From positions 1 through 64,000 of the forward strand of contig JAKARI010000013.1 in assembly GCA_021819245.1 (NCBI GenBank): a stretch of DNA of 64,000 bases. Reading direction: 5' to 3'. The stretch comes from Pseudomonadota bacterium. Lineage in GTDB: Bacteria > Pseudomonadota > Gammaproteobacteria > Acidiferrobacterales > Acidiferrobacteraceae. Below, one piece after another: positions 1 to 8,796 of this stretch. The position numbers were made by a program, and so were the translations under genes. The notes under the pieces are model-generated. The model was not told the origin of the DNA and ran no database searches. It worked only from the letters and a program-made list of their open reading frames with translations. Each line of letters starts with the position of its first letter. The stretch's first letter is position 1.

Positions 1-142
1 TGAGGCCAGCGAGTCTGAGGCCAGCGAGTCTGAGGCCAGCGAGTCTGAGGCCAGCGAGTCTGAGGCCAGCGAGTCTGAGGCCAGCGAGTCTGAGGCCAGC
101 GAGTCTGAGGCCAGCGAGTCTGAGGCCAGCGAGTCTGAGGCC
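1..142 (+). repeat. Perfect 15-bp tandem repeat (tgaggccagcgagtc), 9 full copies plus a 7-bp partial copy, in frame with the truncated CDS (pentapeptide EASES)
   Basis: Read directly: identical 15-mers from position 1 to 135, then tgaggcc before diverging; extends off the left edge. Confidence 0.98.
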
Positions 143-166
143 GATGGCTCGGAGCAGGCTCTGTGA
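2..166 (+). CDS. 3' end of a truncated CDS; C-terminal (EASES)n tail ending EADGSEQAL*; possibly ScpB by synteny
   Basis: Open frame from position 2 to TGA 164-166, overlapping the GTG start of rluB at 163. ScpB identity is only inferred from the common scpB-rluB order. Confidence 0.7.
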   Translation, partial: EASESEASESEASESEASESEASESEASESEASESEASESEASESEADGSEQAL

Positions 167-912
167 GCGAAAAGCTGCAGAAAATCCTGGCGCAGAGGGG
201 GCTTGGATCGCGACGTGAGATGGAGCGGATCATTCTCGCGGGCCGTGTCAGGATTGGTGGTCGGGTAGCAACGCTTGGGGAGCGCGTGGACGCTCATGAA
301 GACATCGTGGTGGATGGTTGGCGGCTGGCACAGCGGCCGCCCGCCAAAGGCCGTGTCCTTATGTACCACAAGATGGCCGGAGAAATGTGTACGCGCAGCG
401 ATCCAAGAGGCCGGCCGCTTGTGTTCGATAAGCTCCCTGCGATTCGCCAGGGACGATGGGTGGCGGTGGGCCGGCTCGACCTCAATTCCTCTGGCCTCAT
501 GCTCTTTACGACCGACGGCGAATTGGCCGCACGGCTCATGCATCCCTCAACAGGCGTAGTGCGCCGCTATGCAGTTCGCGTGCTGGGACGGGCGACACCC
601 GATGTCTTGAGGCAATTGACCAAGGGCGTCATGTTAGAAGACGGGATCGCGCGCTTTACTGACGTGAAAGATGCAGGTGGTGATGGCGCCAATCACTGGT
701 ATCAGGTGGCCATCATGGAGGGGCGTAAGCGCGAGGTGCGTCGGTTGTTTGCGGCGGCAGGCCTTGTGGTCAGCCGTCTGATTCGGATCGCTTATGGCCC
801 GATAGAGCTCCCACGAACCCTGCGGCCGGGCTTTAGTCGCGCGCTTGCCTCACCCGCAGTGGCGGATCTGTATGCCGCTGCCGGCCTGATAATGCCGCAA
901 AAAGCCCGGTGA
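163..912 (+). CDS. rluB: 23S rRNA pseudouridine synthase, RsuA/RluB family
   Basis: S4-like N-terminus (SEKLQKILAQRGLGSRREMERII), GRLDLNSSGLMLFTTDGELA catalytic motif, EGRKREVRRLF. Confidence 0.9.
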   Translation: MSEKLQKILAQRGLGSRREMERIILAGRVRIGGRVATLGERVDAHEDIVVDGWRLAQRPPAKGRVLMYHKMAGEMCTRSDPRGRPLVFDKLPAIRQGRWVAVGRLDLNSSGLMLFTTDGELAARLMHPSTGVVRRYAVRVLGRATPDVLRQLTKGVMLEDGIARFTDVKDAGGDGANHWYQVAIMEGRKREVRRLFAAAGLVVSRLIRIAYGPIELPRTLRPGFSRALASPAVADLYAAAGLIMPQKAR

Positions 913-1586
913 AGGCCTCTCATTTCGCCTGTGTCTATCATGATCTTTCCGCGCATTATGGGCCGCGGCATTGGTGGCCGGCAGATTCGCCCTTCGAGGT
1001 GATGGTCGGCGCCGTGCTGACCCAGAATACGTCGTGGACCAATGTAGAGCGCGCATTGCAGCGGCTGAAGGGGTTAGGGCCTTTAGAAGCGGCCTATGTG
1101 GCGACTCTTCCCGCGGCGGTGCTGGCTGATGCGTTGCGCCCAGCAGGGTATTTTAACGTCAAGACGGCGAGGCTGCAGGCCCTGTGCCGATGGGTTGTTG
1201 AGCAGGGGGGCATGGAGGCGCTTCATGGGATGGAGACCTCATCGCTGCGTGCAGCGCTTTTAAGTGTGCATGGGGTTGGGCCAGAGACCGCTGATGATAT
1301 TGTTCTGTACGCGTTTGGCCGCTCAGTCTTCGTGATCGATGCCTATACCCGGCGACTATTTGCACGTTTGGGCCTGGTACGCGGCGACGAGGATTATGAG
1401 GATCTGCGGGCGCGCTTCGAACAGGCACTCCCGCAGGACCCGCTGCTTTATAATGAGTACCATGCGCTGATCGTAGAGCATGCGAAGACAACGTGCCGGG
1501 CGAGGCCGCTGTGCGCAGGCTGTGTTTTGCGGCCCCAGTGCGCGGCTGGTTTATCTGGGATACCGAGCGACAGCGATGGACGGTAA
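909..1586 (+). CDS. Endonuclease III-like HhH-GPD DNA glycosylase with C-terminal Fe-S cluster loop
   Basis: FEVMVGAVLTQNTSW, HGVGPETADDIVLYA...VIDAYTRR, and CRARPLCAGCVLRPQC cluster. Confidence 0.85.
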   Translation: MKASHFACVYHDLSAHYGPRHWWPADSPFEVMVGAVLTQNTSWTNVERALQRLKGLGPLEAAYVATLPAAVLADALRPAGYFNVKTARLQALCRWVVEQGGMEALHGMETSSLRAALLSVHGVGPETADDIVLYAFGRSVFVIDAYTRRLFARLGLVRGDEDYEDLRARFEQALPQDPLLYNEYHALIVEHAKTTCRARPLCAGCVLRPQCAAGLSGIPSDSDGR

Positions 1587-1632
1587 CTGCGCCTTTCGGG
1601 GCGGGTTTCCCGTGGTGTAGGTATAGGGAGGA

Positions 1633-2337
1633 GTGATGGCACGAACAGGGGTGGCGGTGATCATGGTGGCGGCCATGGCTTTGAGCGGGTGCGCGACCAC
1701 AGCCATGCGCCCAGCACACGGTGCTGATGACCCCTTAAAGCCGATGAACAAAAAGATCTTTGTTTTCAACGAGCACCTTGACCGCGTCCTCCTGAAACCG
1801 ACGGCAGATGCCTATGTCGGAATGACTCCGTTACCACTGCGGCGGGGGGTCAGCGATTTTTTCGCCAATCTGGATGACATTCGGGTGATCATCAACGAGG
1901 CGTTGGAGGGGCGCGGGGGTCCGGCGGCCCTGGAAACGGCGCGCTTTCTCGTAAATTCCACCCTCGGCCTCCTGGGAGTGATCGATGTGGCCACGCCCCT
2001 TGGCCTGCCTGCGCATAACGCGGGCTTTGGGGAAACACTGGGGGTCTGGGGGGTGCGCAGCGGCCCTTACATTGTGCTCCCCCTCTTTGGGCCAAGCGAT
2101 GTGCGGGATGCCATAGGGTTGGGTCTCGACAGCTTCACCAACCCCCCGACCTATCTGAGCGACCCGTCGGCGATGTGGGGGACCTATGGGGCGCAACTGG
2201 TCAATAAGCGGTCGCACTACCTGCATCAGGGGCTGTTGCTGCGGTTGGCCGCGGCGGGACATGAGTATACATTTGTACGCGATGCCTTCTGGCAAAAGCG
2301 CCGGGCACTCATGCGGCGGCGCCGCGCGGGCCATTAG
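1633..2337 (+). CDS. mlaA: MlaA/VacJ family outer-membrane lipoprotein
   Basis: Lipobox LSGCA; DPLKPMNKKIFVFNEHLDRVLLKP and GVSDFFANLDD typical of VacJ. Confidence 0.9.
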   Translation: MMARTGVAVIMVAAMALSGCATTAMRPAHGADDPLKPMNKKIFVFNEHLDRVLLKPTADAYVGMTPLPLRRGVSDFFANLDDIRVIINEALEGRGGPAALETARFLVNSTLGLLGVIDVATPLGLPAHNAGFGETLGVWGVRSGPYIVLPLFGPSDVRDAIGLGLDSFTNPPTYLSDPSAMWGTYGAQLVNKRSHYLHQGLLLRLAAAGHEYTFVRDAFWQKRRALMRRRRAGH

Positions 2338-2408
2338 GATTCCCTTTCTTGCACGGTCCGGGTAAAATCGCACACTTTCTGCGCCCATGAGCGCGTTATG
2401 GGGGAACT

Positions 2409-2648
2409 ATGGTAACTATACGCTTGGCCCGTCGCGGCGCTAACAAGCGGCCTTTTTACTCGATCGTGGTCGCTGACAAGCGCCGCGCGGCGAGCGGGGC
2501 CTTTATTGAGCGCGTAGGGTTTTTCAATCCGATCGCAAGCGGGGCCGAAGAGCGCCTGCGCGTCGATCGCGAGCGGGTCCAGTATTGGCTCGAAAGAGGC
2601 GCCCAGGCGTCGGAGCGGGTTGCGGGGCTGCTAAAGAGCGCGACATAA
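2409..2648 (+). CDS. rpsP: 30S ribosomal protein S16
   Basis: [25 protein letters not shown]; first gene of the rpsP-rimM-trmD-rplS order. Confidence 0.98.
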   Translation: MVTIRLARRGANKRPFYSIVVADKRRAASGAFIERVGFFNPIASGAEERLRVDRERVQYWLERGAQASERVAGLLKSAT

Positions 2649-2652
2649 CGCA

Positions 2653-3171
2653 ATGCCCGAAGCACCACCCCCGGAGTGGATGGAGGTGGGCCGTGTGGTG
2701 GGCCCCTATGGCGTGCGTGGATGGCTGCGTATACAGCCGTATACGTTGCGATCCGAGACGGTCCTCGAGTACCAGCCGTGGCGTGTGCGGCAGCGGTCCG
2801 GGGCCATCGAAACGCCGACCGTGTTGGAGGCCAAGGTCCACGGCAAGGGCGTGATCGTGCGTATCGCCGAATGCCAGATGCGTGAGGATGTCCAGCGCTG
2901 GACAGGCGGGGTTATTGAGTGTCCGGTGTCGGCCTTGCCCGGGCTTGCGGCCGGCGAGTACTACTGGGGTGAGCTTTTGGGTCTTACAGTGGAGACCACC
3001 GAAGGCAGGGTCCTCGGCTCGGTGCATCAGCTCCTCGAGACCGGCGCCAATGACGTGCTCGTCGTGCGTGCCACGGATCGGGACCGGCTCATTCCCTATA
3101 TAGCGGCGGTAGTGCGCCGAGTTGACAAGGATGCGCGGCGCATCGTGGTCGATTGGGACCCGGATTTCTGA
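2653..3171 (+). CDS. rimM: Ribosome maturation factor RimM
   Basis: VGRVVGPYGVRGWLRIQPYT; PRC-barrel-like C-terminus (LIPYIAAVVRRVDKDARRIVVDW); synteny. Confidence 0.95.
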   Translation: MPEAPPPEWMEVGRVVGPYGVRGWLRIQPYTLRSETVLEYQPWRVRQRSGAIETPTVLEAKVHGKGVIVRIAECQMREDVQRWTGGVIECPVSALPGLAAGEYYWGELLGLTVETTEGRVLGSVHQLLETGANDVLVVRATDRDRLIPYIAAVVRRVDKDARRIVVDWDPDF

Positions 3172-3172
3172 C

Positions 3173-3919
3173 GTGGACATCGACGTCATCGGCCTGTTCC
3201 CGGAGGCGGTGCGCGGGTTCTGCGAATGCGGCATCATCGGGCGCGCGCAAGAGCTCGGTATCGTCACGGTGCGTTTCTGGAATCTGAGGGATTTCGCCCA
3301 CGATAAGCGGCGGACCGTCGATGACCGGCCCTATGGGGGCGGCCCGGGCATGGTGCTGATGGCCGAGCCGATAGCGCGTGCGCTTGATACCGTGCGATCG
3401 GGGCATGACGCGCCGGTGCTGTATCTGTCACCAGCGGGGCGGGTCCTCAATCATGCTGCCGTGATGGAGCTTGCATCACGCCCCGGCCTCATCGTCCTGG
3501 CCGGCCGCTATGAAGGCGTGGATGAACGCATCATGCGGGCCGCGGTAGATGAGGAATGGTCGATAGGGGATTATGTGCTGTCGGGCGGAGAGGTGGCGGC
3601 TGCGGTATTGATCGATGCGGTCGTGCGGCAGTTGCCCGGGGCGCTCGGGCATGAGGATTCGGCGCGCGAGGACTCGTTCGTGGAAGGCCTCCTGGATTAT
3701 CCGCACTACACGCGGCCCGAGGTGTGGCGTGACGAGCGGGTGCCGGAGGTGCTGGTGTCGGGCGACCATGAGCGTATCCGCGTCTGGCGCCTGCGGGAGT
3801 CTTTGGGGCGGACTTGGCTGCGCCGTCCGGACCTCCTGGAAGGCCGGAAACTGGATGCCGAACAAAAGCGGCTTTTAGAAGAGTTCAAACAGGAATATCG
3901 AGGGTACGGTTATGAGTAA
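3173..3919 (+). CDS. trmD: tRNA (guanine37-N1)-methyltransferase
   Basis: [53 protein letters not shown] at 3173 is a likelier start than the upstream ATG at 3122. Confidence 0.96.
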   Translation: MDIDVIGLFPEAVRGFCECGIIGRAQELGIVTVRFWNLRDFAHDKRRTVDDRPYGGGPGMVLMAEPIARALDTVRSGHDAPVLYLSPAGRVLNHAAVMELASRPGLIVLAGRYEGVDERIMRAAVDEEWSIGDYVLSGGEVAAAVLIDAVVRQLPGALGHEDSAREDSFVEGLLDYPHYTRPEVWRDERVPEVLVSGDHERIRVWRLRESLGRTWLRRPDLLEGRKLDAEQKRLLEEFKQEYRGYGYE

Positions 3920-4256
3920 TATCATCAAAGAATTAGAAGGCGAGTTCCTTAAAGCGGATGTTCCCCAGTTCGGTCCCGGTGATACGGTGTCCGTTCAGGT
4001 CAAGGTCGTCGAGGGGGACCGTGAGCGCCTGCAGGCCTTCGAGGGCATGGTCATCGCTCGCAAGAACCGCGGCGTCAACTCATCGTTTACCGTGCGCAAG
4101 ATATCCTACGGCGAGGGAGTGGAGCGCGTGTTTCCCCTGCACAGCCCTAATATTGCCCGTATTGAGGTCAAACGGCGCGGTGTCGTGCGGCGTGCCAAGC
4201 TCTATTTCCTGCGTGAATTGACCGGCAAGGCGGCACGTATTCGCGAGCGCGTCTAA
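3912..4256 (+). CDS. rplS: 50S ribosomal protein L19
   Basis: [35 protein letters not shown]; synteny. Confidence 0.98.
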   Translation: MSNIIKELEGEFLKADVPQFGPGDTVSVQVKVVEGDRERLQAFEGMVIARKNRGVNSSFTVRKISYGEGVERVFPLHSPNIARIEVKRRGVVRRAKLYFLRELTGKAARIRERV

Positions 4257-4265
4257 GCGGCGGGC

Positions 4266-5192
4266 ATGGGCGGCCGGGCGCCGGATGGGGCAGTGGCAAC
4301 GGGCCTTTCTTCTGATACGGTGCTCGTCGAGGATTTTTGCGACAGTCTGCTCATGGAGTCGGGCCTTGCCTTTCATACCCTGGAGGGATATCGGCGGGAT
4401 CTGGCGGTCTTTGTCCGGTACCTGAAGGGACGCAGCCTCGGCGCCGCGCGACGGGCGGATGTGACCGGCTTTCTGGCGGCCGAGGTCATGGCGGGGCGGC
4501 GGCCGCGCACGGGGGCCCGGCGTTTGTCGGCGTTGCGGCGCTTTTACCGCTATCTGTTGATCAAGGGCGATATTTCCGAGGACCCGACAGAGGGCGTCGA
4601 GGGTCCGCGGCTCGGGGTCAGTCTCCCCAAGAGTCTCAGTGAAGATGAGGTCGAGCGTCTGCTGGCAGCACCTACGGCGCGGACGGCTGAGGCCCTGCGG
4701 GATCGGGCGATGCTCGAGGTCGTGTATGCCACGGGCCTGCGCGTCTCCGAACTTGTTGCGCTGCGCATGTCCGAGCTCGATAGTCAGGCGGGAATCGTGC
4801 GTGTCGTAGGCAAGGGGGGCCGGGAACGGCTCGTGCCTTTGGGCGAGGAGGCGCAGGGTGCGCTTGAAGGCTACCTGCGCGATGGGCGCGGGGTGTTTTT
4901 AAAGGGCACGCCCGCGGCTGCCGTGTTTTTGACGCGGCGGGGCGGACCCATGACGCGCCAGGCGTTTTGGTGCAACATCAAACGCTATGCCGCAATGGCA
5001 GGGGTGGAGACGCCCTTGTCACCTCATACCCTGCGACATGCCTTTGCGACTCATCTCATCAATCACGGGGCCGACCTGCGGGTGGTGCAACTGCTTCTCG
5101 GGCACGCGGATCTGTCGACCACTCAGATCTATACCCATGTGGCCCGCGAGCGCCTGCGCGCGTTGCATGCCCGGCATCATCCGCGCGGCTAA
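4266..5192 (+). CDS. xerD: Tyrosine recombinase XerD
   Basis: R...HxLRHAFATHL...LLGHADLSTTQIYTHV catalytic motifs; N-terminal SAM-like domain. Confidence 0.93.
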   Translation: MGGRAPDGAVATGLSSDTVLVEDFCDSLLMESGLAFHTLEGYRRDLAVFVRYLKGRSLGAARRADVTGFLAAEVMAGRRPRTGARRLSALRRFYRYLLIKGDISEDPTEGVEGPRLGVSLPKSLSEDEVERLLAAPTARTAEALRDRAMLEVVYATGLRVSELVALRMSELDSQAGIVRVVGKGGRERLVPLGEEAQGALEGYLRDGRGVFLKGTPAAAVFLTRRGGPMTRQAFWCNIKRYAAMAGVETPLSPHTLRHAFATHLINHGADLRVVQLLLGHADLSTTQIYTHVARERLRALHARHHPRG

Positions 5193-5196
5193 GCGC

Positions 5197-5919
5197 TTAA
5201 CGGCCGTCGATCTCCACGGGTTCGTCTAGGGTCTCGTGCTCCTGTTCCAGACGGAAGGCCTCACCGCCCAGCGGTTGCGTATAGCCGAGTATGGCGCTGG
5301 TCTGCCGCACCACGGCGCGCCAGTTGACCATGCGAACACGGCGCCTGAGGATCTCGGAGAGCTGCTCGTTGAGGCGGCGTTGCTGGCGGCGCAGGAGGGC
5401 AAGTGAGTAGAACGAGTCAACGGACACGTAGGCGAGGAGCAGCGTGAGCCCTTCGAGGACCAGGGGGCGCGGGCTCAGAAGGAGCGAGCCCATGGCGGCG
5501 ATCAGGGCCGCCATGCCGGCGGTCTTGCCGTAGGATGTGGACCGTTCCTGCGCGAAACAATTGTCCACCCATGCCGCTTGCAGGGTCGCCTCGGTCTCCA
5601 TCGATCGGAGCTTATGGAGGTCATGATAGTCCTTAAATAGCAGCAGGAGCCGCGAGAGCCGTTCACGATGCGTGGCCTTTTGCACGCCTATATGGTCCAT
5701 ATCCGCCATGCGGCGCGCCGTAAATTCCCCCCATTCGTCACCGCGGTCATAGCGCCCGCTTTCATCAATCGCGTGCTGGCAGAGGTAGCGCATCTCGAGG
5801 ATCTCGGCCACCTCTATCGGAAAGCGCAGTGTGACGAGCCTCCTATAAAAGAATGGAAAGGCGTCGGGGGAGTCGGGGAGTTTTGCCAAATATTCGGACA
5901 AAAGCGCTTTGGAATCCAT
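5197..5919 (-). CDS. Hypothetical protein with a predicted TM hairpin
   Basis: 240-aa ORF with hydrophobic segments AGMAALIAAMGSLLL and LVLEGLTLLLAYVSVDSFYSLALL; convergent with xerD; no family recognised. Confidence 0.7.
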   Translation of the reverse strand: MDSKALLSEYLAKLPDSPDAFPFFYRRLVTLRFPIEVAEILEMRYLCQHAIDESGRYDRGDEWGEFTARRMADMDHIGVQKATHRERLSRLLLLFKDYHDLHKLRSMETEATLQAAWVDNCFAQERSTSYGKTAGMAALIAAMGSLLLSPRPLVLEGLTLLLAYVSVDSFYSLALLRRQQRRLNEQLSEILRRRVRMVNWRAVVRQTSAILGYTQPLGGEAFRLEQEHETLDEPVEIDGR

Positions 5920-6363
5920 AGCTTCCTTGTAGGATTTTTTTGGTCGGACAGCCGCGCAATCGTTACCCGTGAGGAATTATAACAGAGATTTGCGCCACTG
6001 CATGCCGTGAGGCCCATTCGACCGAGCCAGGGAAGGTGCGTAGCACCGAGGCGAGGAGCCCGCGGGAGGCGTAGGTCCGGGCGGGTGGCCTTAAGGCCAC
6101 CTGCAAGGACATCGACACGCCGTCCGGTCATTTGTGGGCGAGATTCTTGTGCGCCGGATAAGCGCACATCTCGCCCGCAGGACGGCCGCGGCCGTGCCGT
6201 AGCGGGAGCGGAGGCACAAAGGGTGCGCTTAAGACCGAAGGCGCGAGGGCGACTGGGACGTCCCGTCGCGCATACTGAGGGCCCGCGCCCATTATATGGC
6301 CCCATCCGTCGCCCGCGGAGATGGGGGTAAGATAGCCTGAAAGCGAACACCCAAGGAGGCGGG

Positions 6364-7338
6364 ATGGTGGAGTCCACGGCGGAGGGATTGGTATTGGCCC
6401 TGGGGGCAGGAGGTGCCCGCGGCCTTGCGCATATCGGGGTGCTGGAGGTATTGGCCGAGCATGGACTTCCGGTACGCGCCATCGCAGGCGCGAGCATGGG
6501 TGCCGAGATCGGGGCCTTATATGCCCGCTATGGCGACCCAGCCATCCTTGCCGATATTGCCCTCGGGGTCGACTGGAAACAGACGCTGCGCCTCTTTCTT
6601 CCGGACGGTGCCGCCATGGGCGGCGTGTGTTCGGGGCGCAAGATCCTGGCATTCCTCGAGGGACATATGCCGGGTCTTAGTTTCGGCGATCTGCCGCTTG
6701 CGTTTCTCGCGGTCGCCGCCGATCTTCATAGCGGCGAGGAAGTGGTGCTGCGCTCTGGCTCCGTGGCCGGGGCGGTACGCGCAAGCCTGTCCCTACCGGG
6801 CCTGCTCGCGCCTTACCCGTGGGAAGGGCGGCTCTTGATTGATGGCGGGGTGGTCAATCCCGTCCCTTTCGACGTGGCCGCCGACAGCTTCGGTGGGCCG
6901 GTCGTGGCGGTGGCGGTCCACCAAGGGGCGCGGGGGCTTTCGGCCGCGCCCATCGACACGCGGCCGGCGACATGGCGCACACAGCTGCGGGCCTTGCTCA
7001 ATCAACCGTGGGTGGCCCGCGCCCGCCCGGTGCGTGCCTGGCTTGAAGAGCAGCTCGCGCACCCGGCGGGCGCCCGGGCCTTGCAGTGGCATATGCGCTC
7101 GGTGCTGACTCAGGCCATCAACATCGCGCAGGCGCAAATCGTGCAGTTGCGGCTGCTCGCCAGGCGCCCGGCGCTCTATCTGCTGCCGGAAGTTGACCAC
7201 ATCGGGCATTTTGAGTTCTATAAGGCGCGCACGGCCATTGCTGCGGGGCGCGCGGTGGCCCGCGCCCATCTGCCCGATCTTTATGCGTTGTTATCCAGCT
7301 CCCGCGCGCACGCATCGGCTGACGATGCGCCGGAGTGA
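6364..7338 (+). CDS. Patatin-like phospholipase (RssA-like)
   Basis: GGARGLAHIGVLEVL, GASMGAEIGALYA (GxSxG), IDGGVVNPVP (DGG). Confidence 0.9.
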   Translation: MVESTAEGLVLALGAGGARGLAHIGVLEVLAEHGLPVRAIAGASMGAEIGALYARYGDPAILADIALGVDWKQTLRLFLPDGAAMGGVCSGRKILAFLEGHMPGLSFGDLPLAFLAVAADLHSGEEVVLRSGSVAGAVRASLSLPGLLAPYPWEGRLLIDGGVVNPVPFDVAADSFGGPVVAVAVHQGARGLSAAPIDTRPATWRTQLRALLNQPWVARARPVRAWLEEQLAHPAGARALQWHMRSVLTQAINIAQAQIVQLRLLARRPALYLLPEVDHIGHFEFYKARTAIAAGRAVARAHLPDLYALLSSSRAHASADDAPE

Positions 7339-7384
7339 CCTTTGGCCCCAGCCGGCGCCATACGCACGACTTCGCATAGGGTGA

Positions 7385-8701
7385 TCAGGGTTGCGGCAGG
7401 CCAAGGTCCTTGCGGCCGTAGTAGCCATCGGCCCAGTTGATGCTCATGGCGCGGCGGTGGTCAGCCACCGATTGATCGAGGAGCGCCAGGCCGAAGTGAT
7501 GTCCCTGGGCCCAGTCGATGCCTACACCGCGCAACAGATCGACCTGCCGCGGCGTCTCGACGTATTCGGCGAGTGTCGTAATGCCAAGATCGGCAGCGAC
7601 TGCGTGGATACCGCGGACGATAGACAGCACCCGGGGCTCCTGGATGCGGGAGATGAGCCGGCCGTCGATTTTTAGGTAGGACACAGGGAGATCGGCGAGG
7701 TATTGGAACGAGGAGTAGCCGCTTCCGAAATCATCGAGCGCGAGTTGCACACCGAAATCGACGAAGGGGGCGAGACGCTCGCGTGTCAGGTCCATATTCT
7801 CGAGGAGTTCGCGTTCCGTCACCTCGATTACGAGCGGCTTTACATCAGTTGCCTCTGCGCTCAGAAAACTCGTTTTTGTGGATATCAGGAGGTCCATGAG
7901 CATCCGTGGGTGGCGCAGGAGATCTCCGGATATGTTGACAAAGTGCACCAGATTGTCATCGCATTTCTGACGCCGCCTGAGAGCGGCGAGCAGAATCATC
8001 CAATCGATCTTGTAGGTCAGGCGGAACTGTCCGGCGGCCTCCATGAACTCGTCGGCAGTGAGCACGAGGCCGTCGGCGGTGACAATTCGGGCCAGGGCCT
8101 CTTCCGCCACCGGGGCTTCGGTGCGCAGGTCCACGATCGGCTGATAGGCGGGCACGATGCGATCTTCACGCAGCGCCACCTCAAGAATGGCGCCCATGCG
8201 GAATATCCGCTGTTCGAGCGCGTCGGTTGCGACGATCCGTTCGCGCCCACCGCGCTTGGCCTCGTAGAGGGCCTCGTCGGCGGCATTGAGAATATCCTGC
8301 GGGGCCGTTCCGTCCTGAGGGGCCCCGGCAAGCCCGATACTTACCGTTACATTGACGACGTGATTGTCCGCGGCGATCAAAAGGCCCGCAATTGCCTCAT
8401 TTAAGGTCTTGGCGCACGCCCGCGCCTGGCGCATGTTGCAGTCGCTTAATATGCACAGGAACTCATCATTGCCCCAGCGGCCCACTACCGCTGCGTGACC
8501 GAGCGCCTTGCTGGCGGTACGGCAGACACGACGCAAGACCCGGTTTCCAAAGGCGTAGCCGAAACGATGATTGATGAGGCGGAATCGGTCGATGCTAAAC
8601 AACATGACGGCAAGCGGTGCGCCCGTGCGCTCCGCCCGCATGCAGGCGTTTTTGAGTACCTTGCCAAGACGCGTCCTGCTCATGCCTCTTCCAGCTCGCA
8701 A
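7385..8701 (-). CDS. GGDEF/EAL domain protein, putative c-di-GMP phosphodiesterase
   Basis: GGDEF region reads RWGNDEF; EAL region has AYQPIVDL..EEALARI, VIEVTERELL, LALDDFGSGYSSF, YLKIDG, LAEYVET. Confidence 0.88.
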   Translation of the reverse strand: MRAGRGMSRTRLGKVLKNACMRAERTGAPLAVMLFSIDRFRLINHRFGYAFGNRVLRRVCRTASKALGHAAVVGRWGNDEFLCILSDCNMRQARACAKTLNEAIAGLLIAADNHVVNVTVSIGLAGAPQDGTAPQDILNAADEALYEAKRGGRERIVATDALEQRIFRMGAILEVALREDRIVPAYQPIVDLRTEAPVAEEALARIVTADGLVLTADEFMEAAGQFRLTYKIDWMILLAALRRRQKCDDNLVHFVNISGDLLRHPRMLMDLLISTKTSFLSAEATDVKPLVIEVTERELLENMDLTRERLAPFVDFGVQLALDDFGSGYSSFQYLADLPVSYLKIDGRLISRIQEPRVLSIVRGIHAVAADLGITTLAEYVETPRQVDLLRGVGIDWAQGHHFGLALLDQSVADHRRAMSINWADGYYGRKDLGLPQP

Positions 8702-8796
8702 CAGCGAGTCGCCGGGAATTCCGGCACTAGGGTAACGGAAAGGCTATCGAGATACCATGTCTTGCCGCAAATTCGACCTTGTGTGATTCCGGCCTC

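Noticed and set aside
1-142. CRISPR array
   Set aside because: Direct tandem 15-mers without spacers and in frame with a CDS; not CRISPR architecture.
6034-6270. RNase P RNA, 6S RNA or tmRNA identity for the hairpin-dense segment
   Set aside because: None of the conserved signature sequences that I know for these RNAs is present.
5814-6497. 227-aa minus-strand ORF across the xerD-patatin gap
   Set aside because: Arg/Pro/Ser-rich translation through a hairpin-dense region; overlaps two better supported genes.
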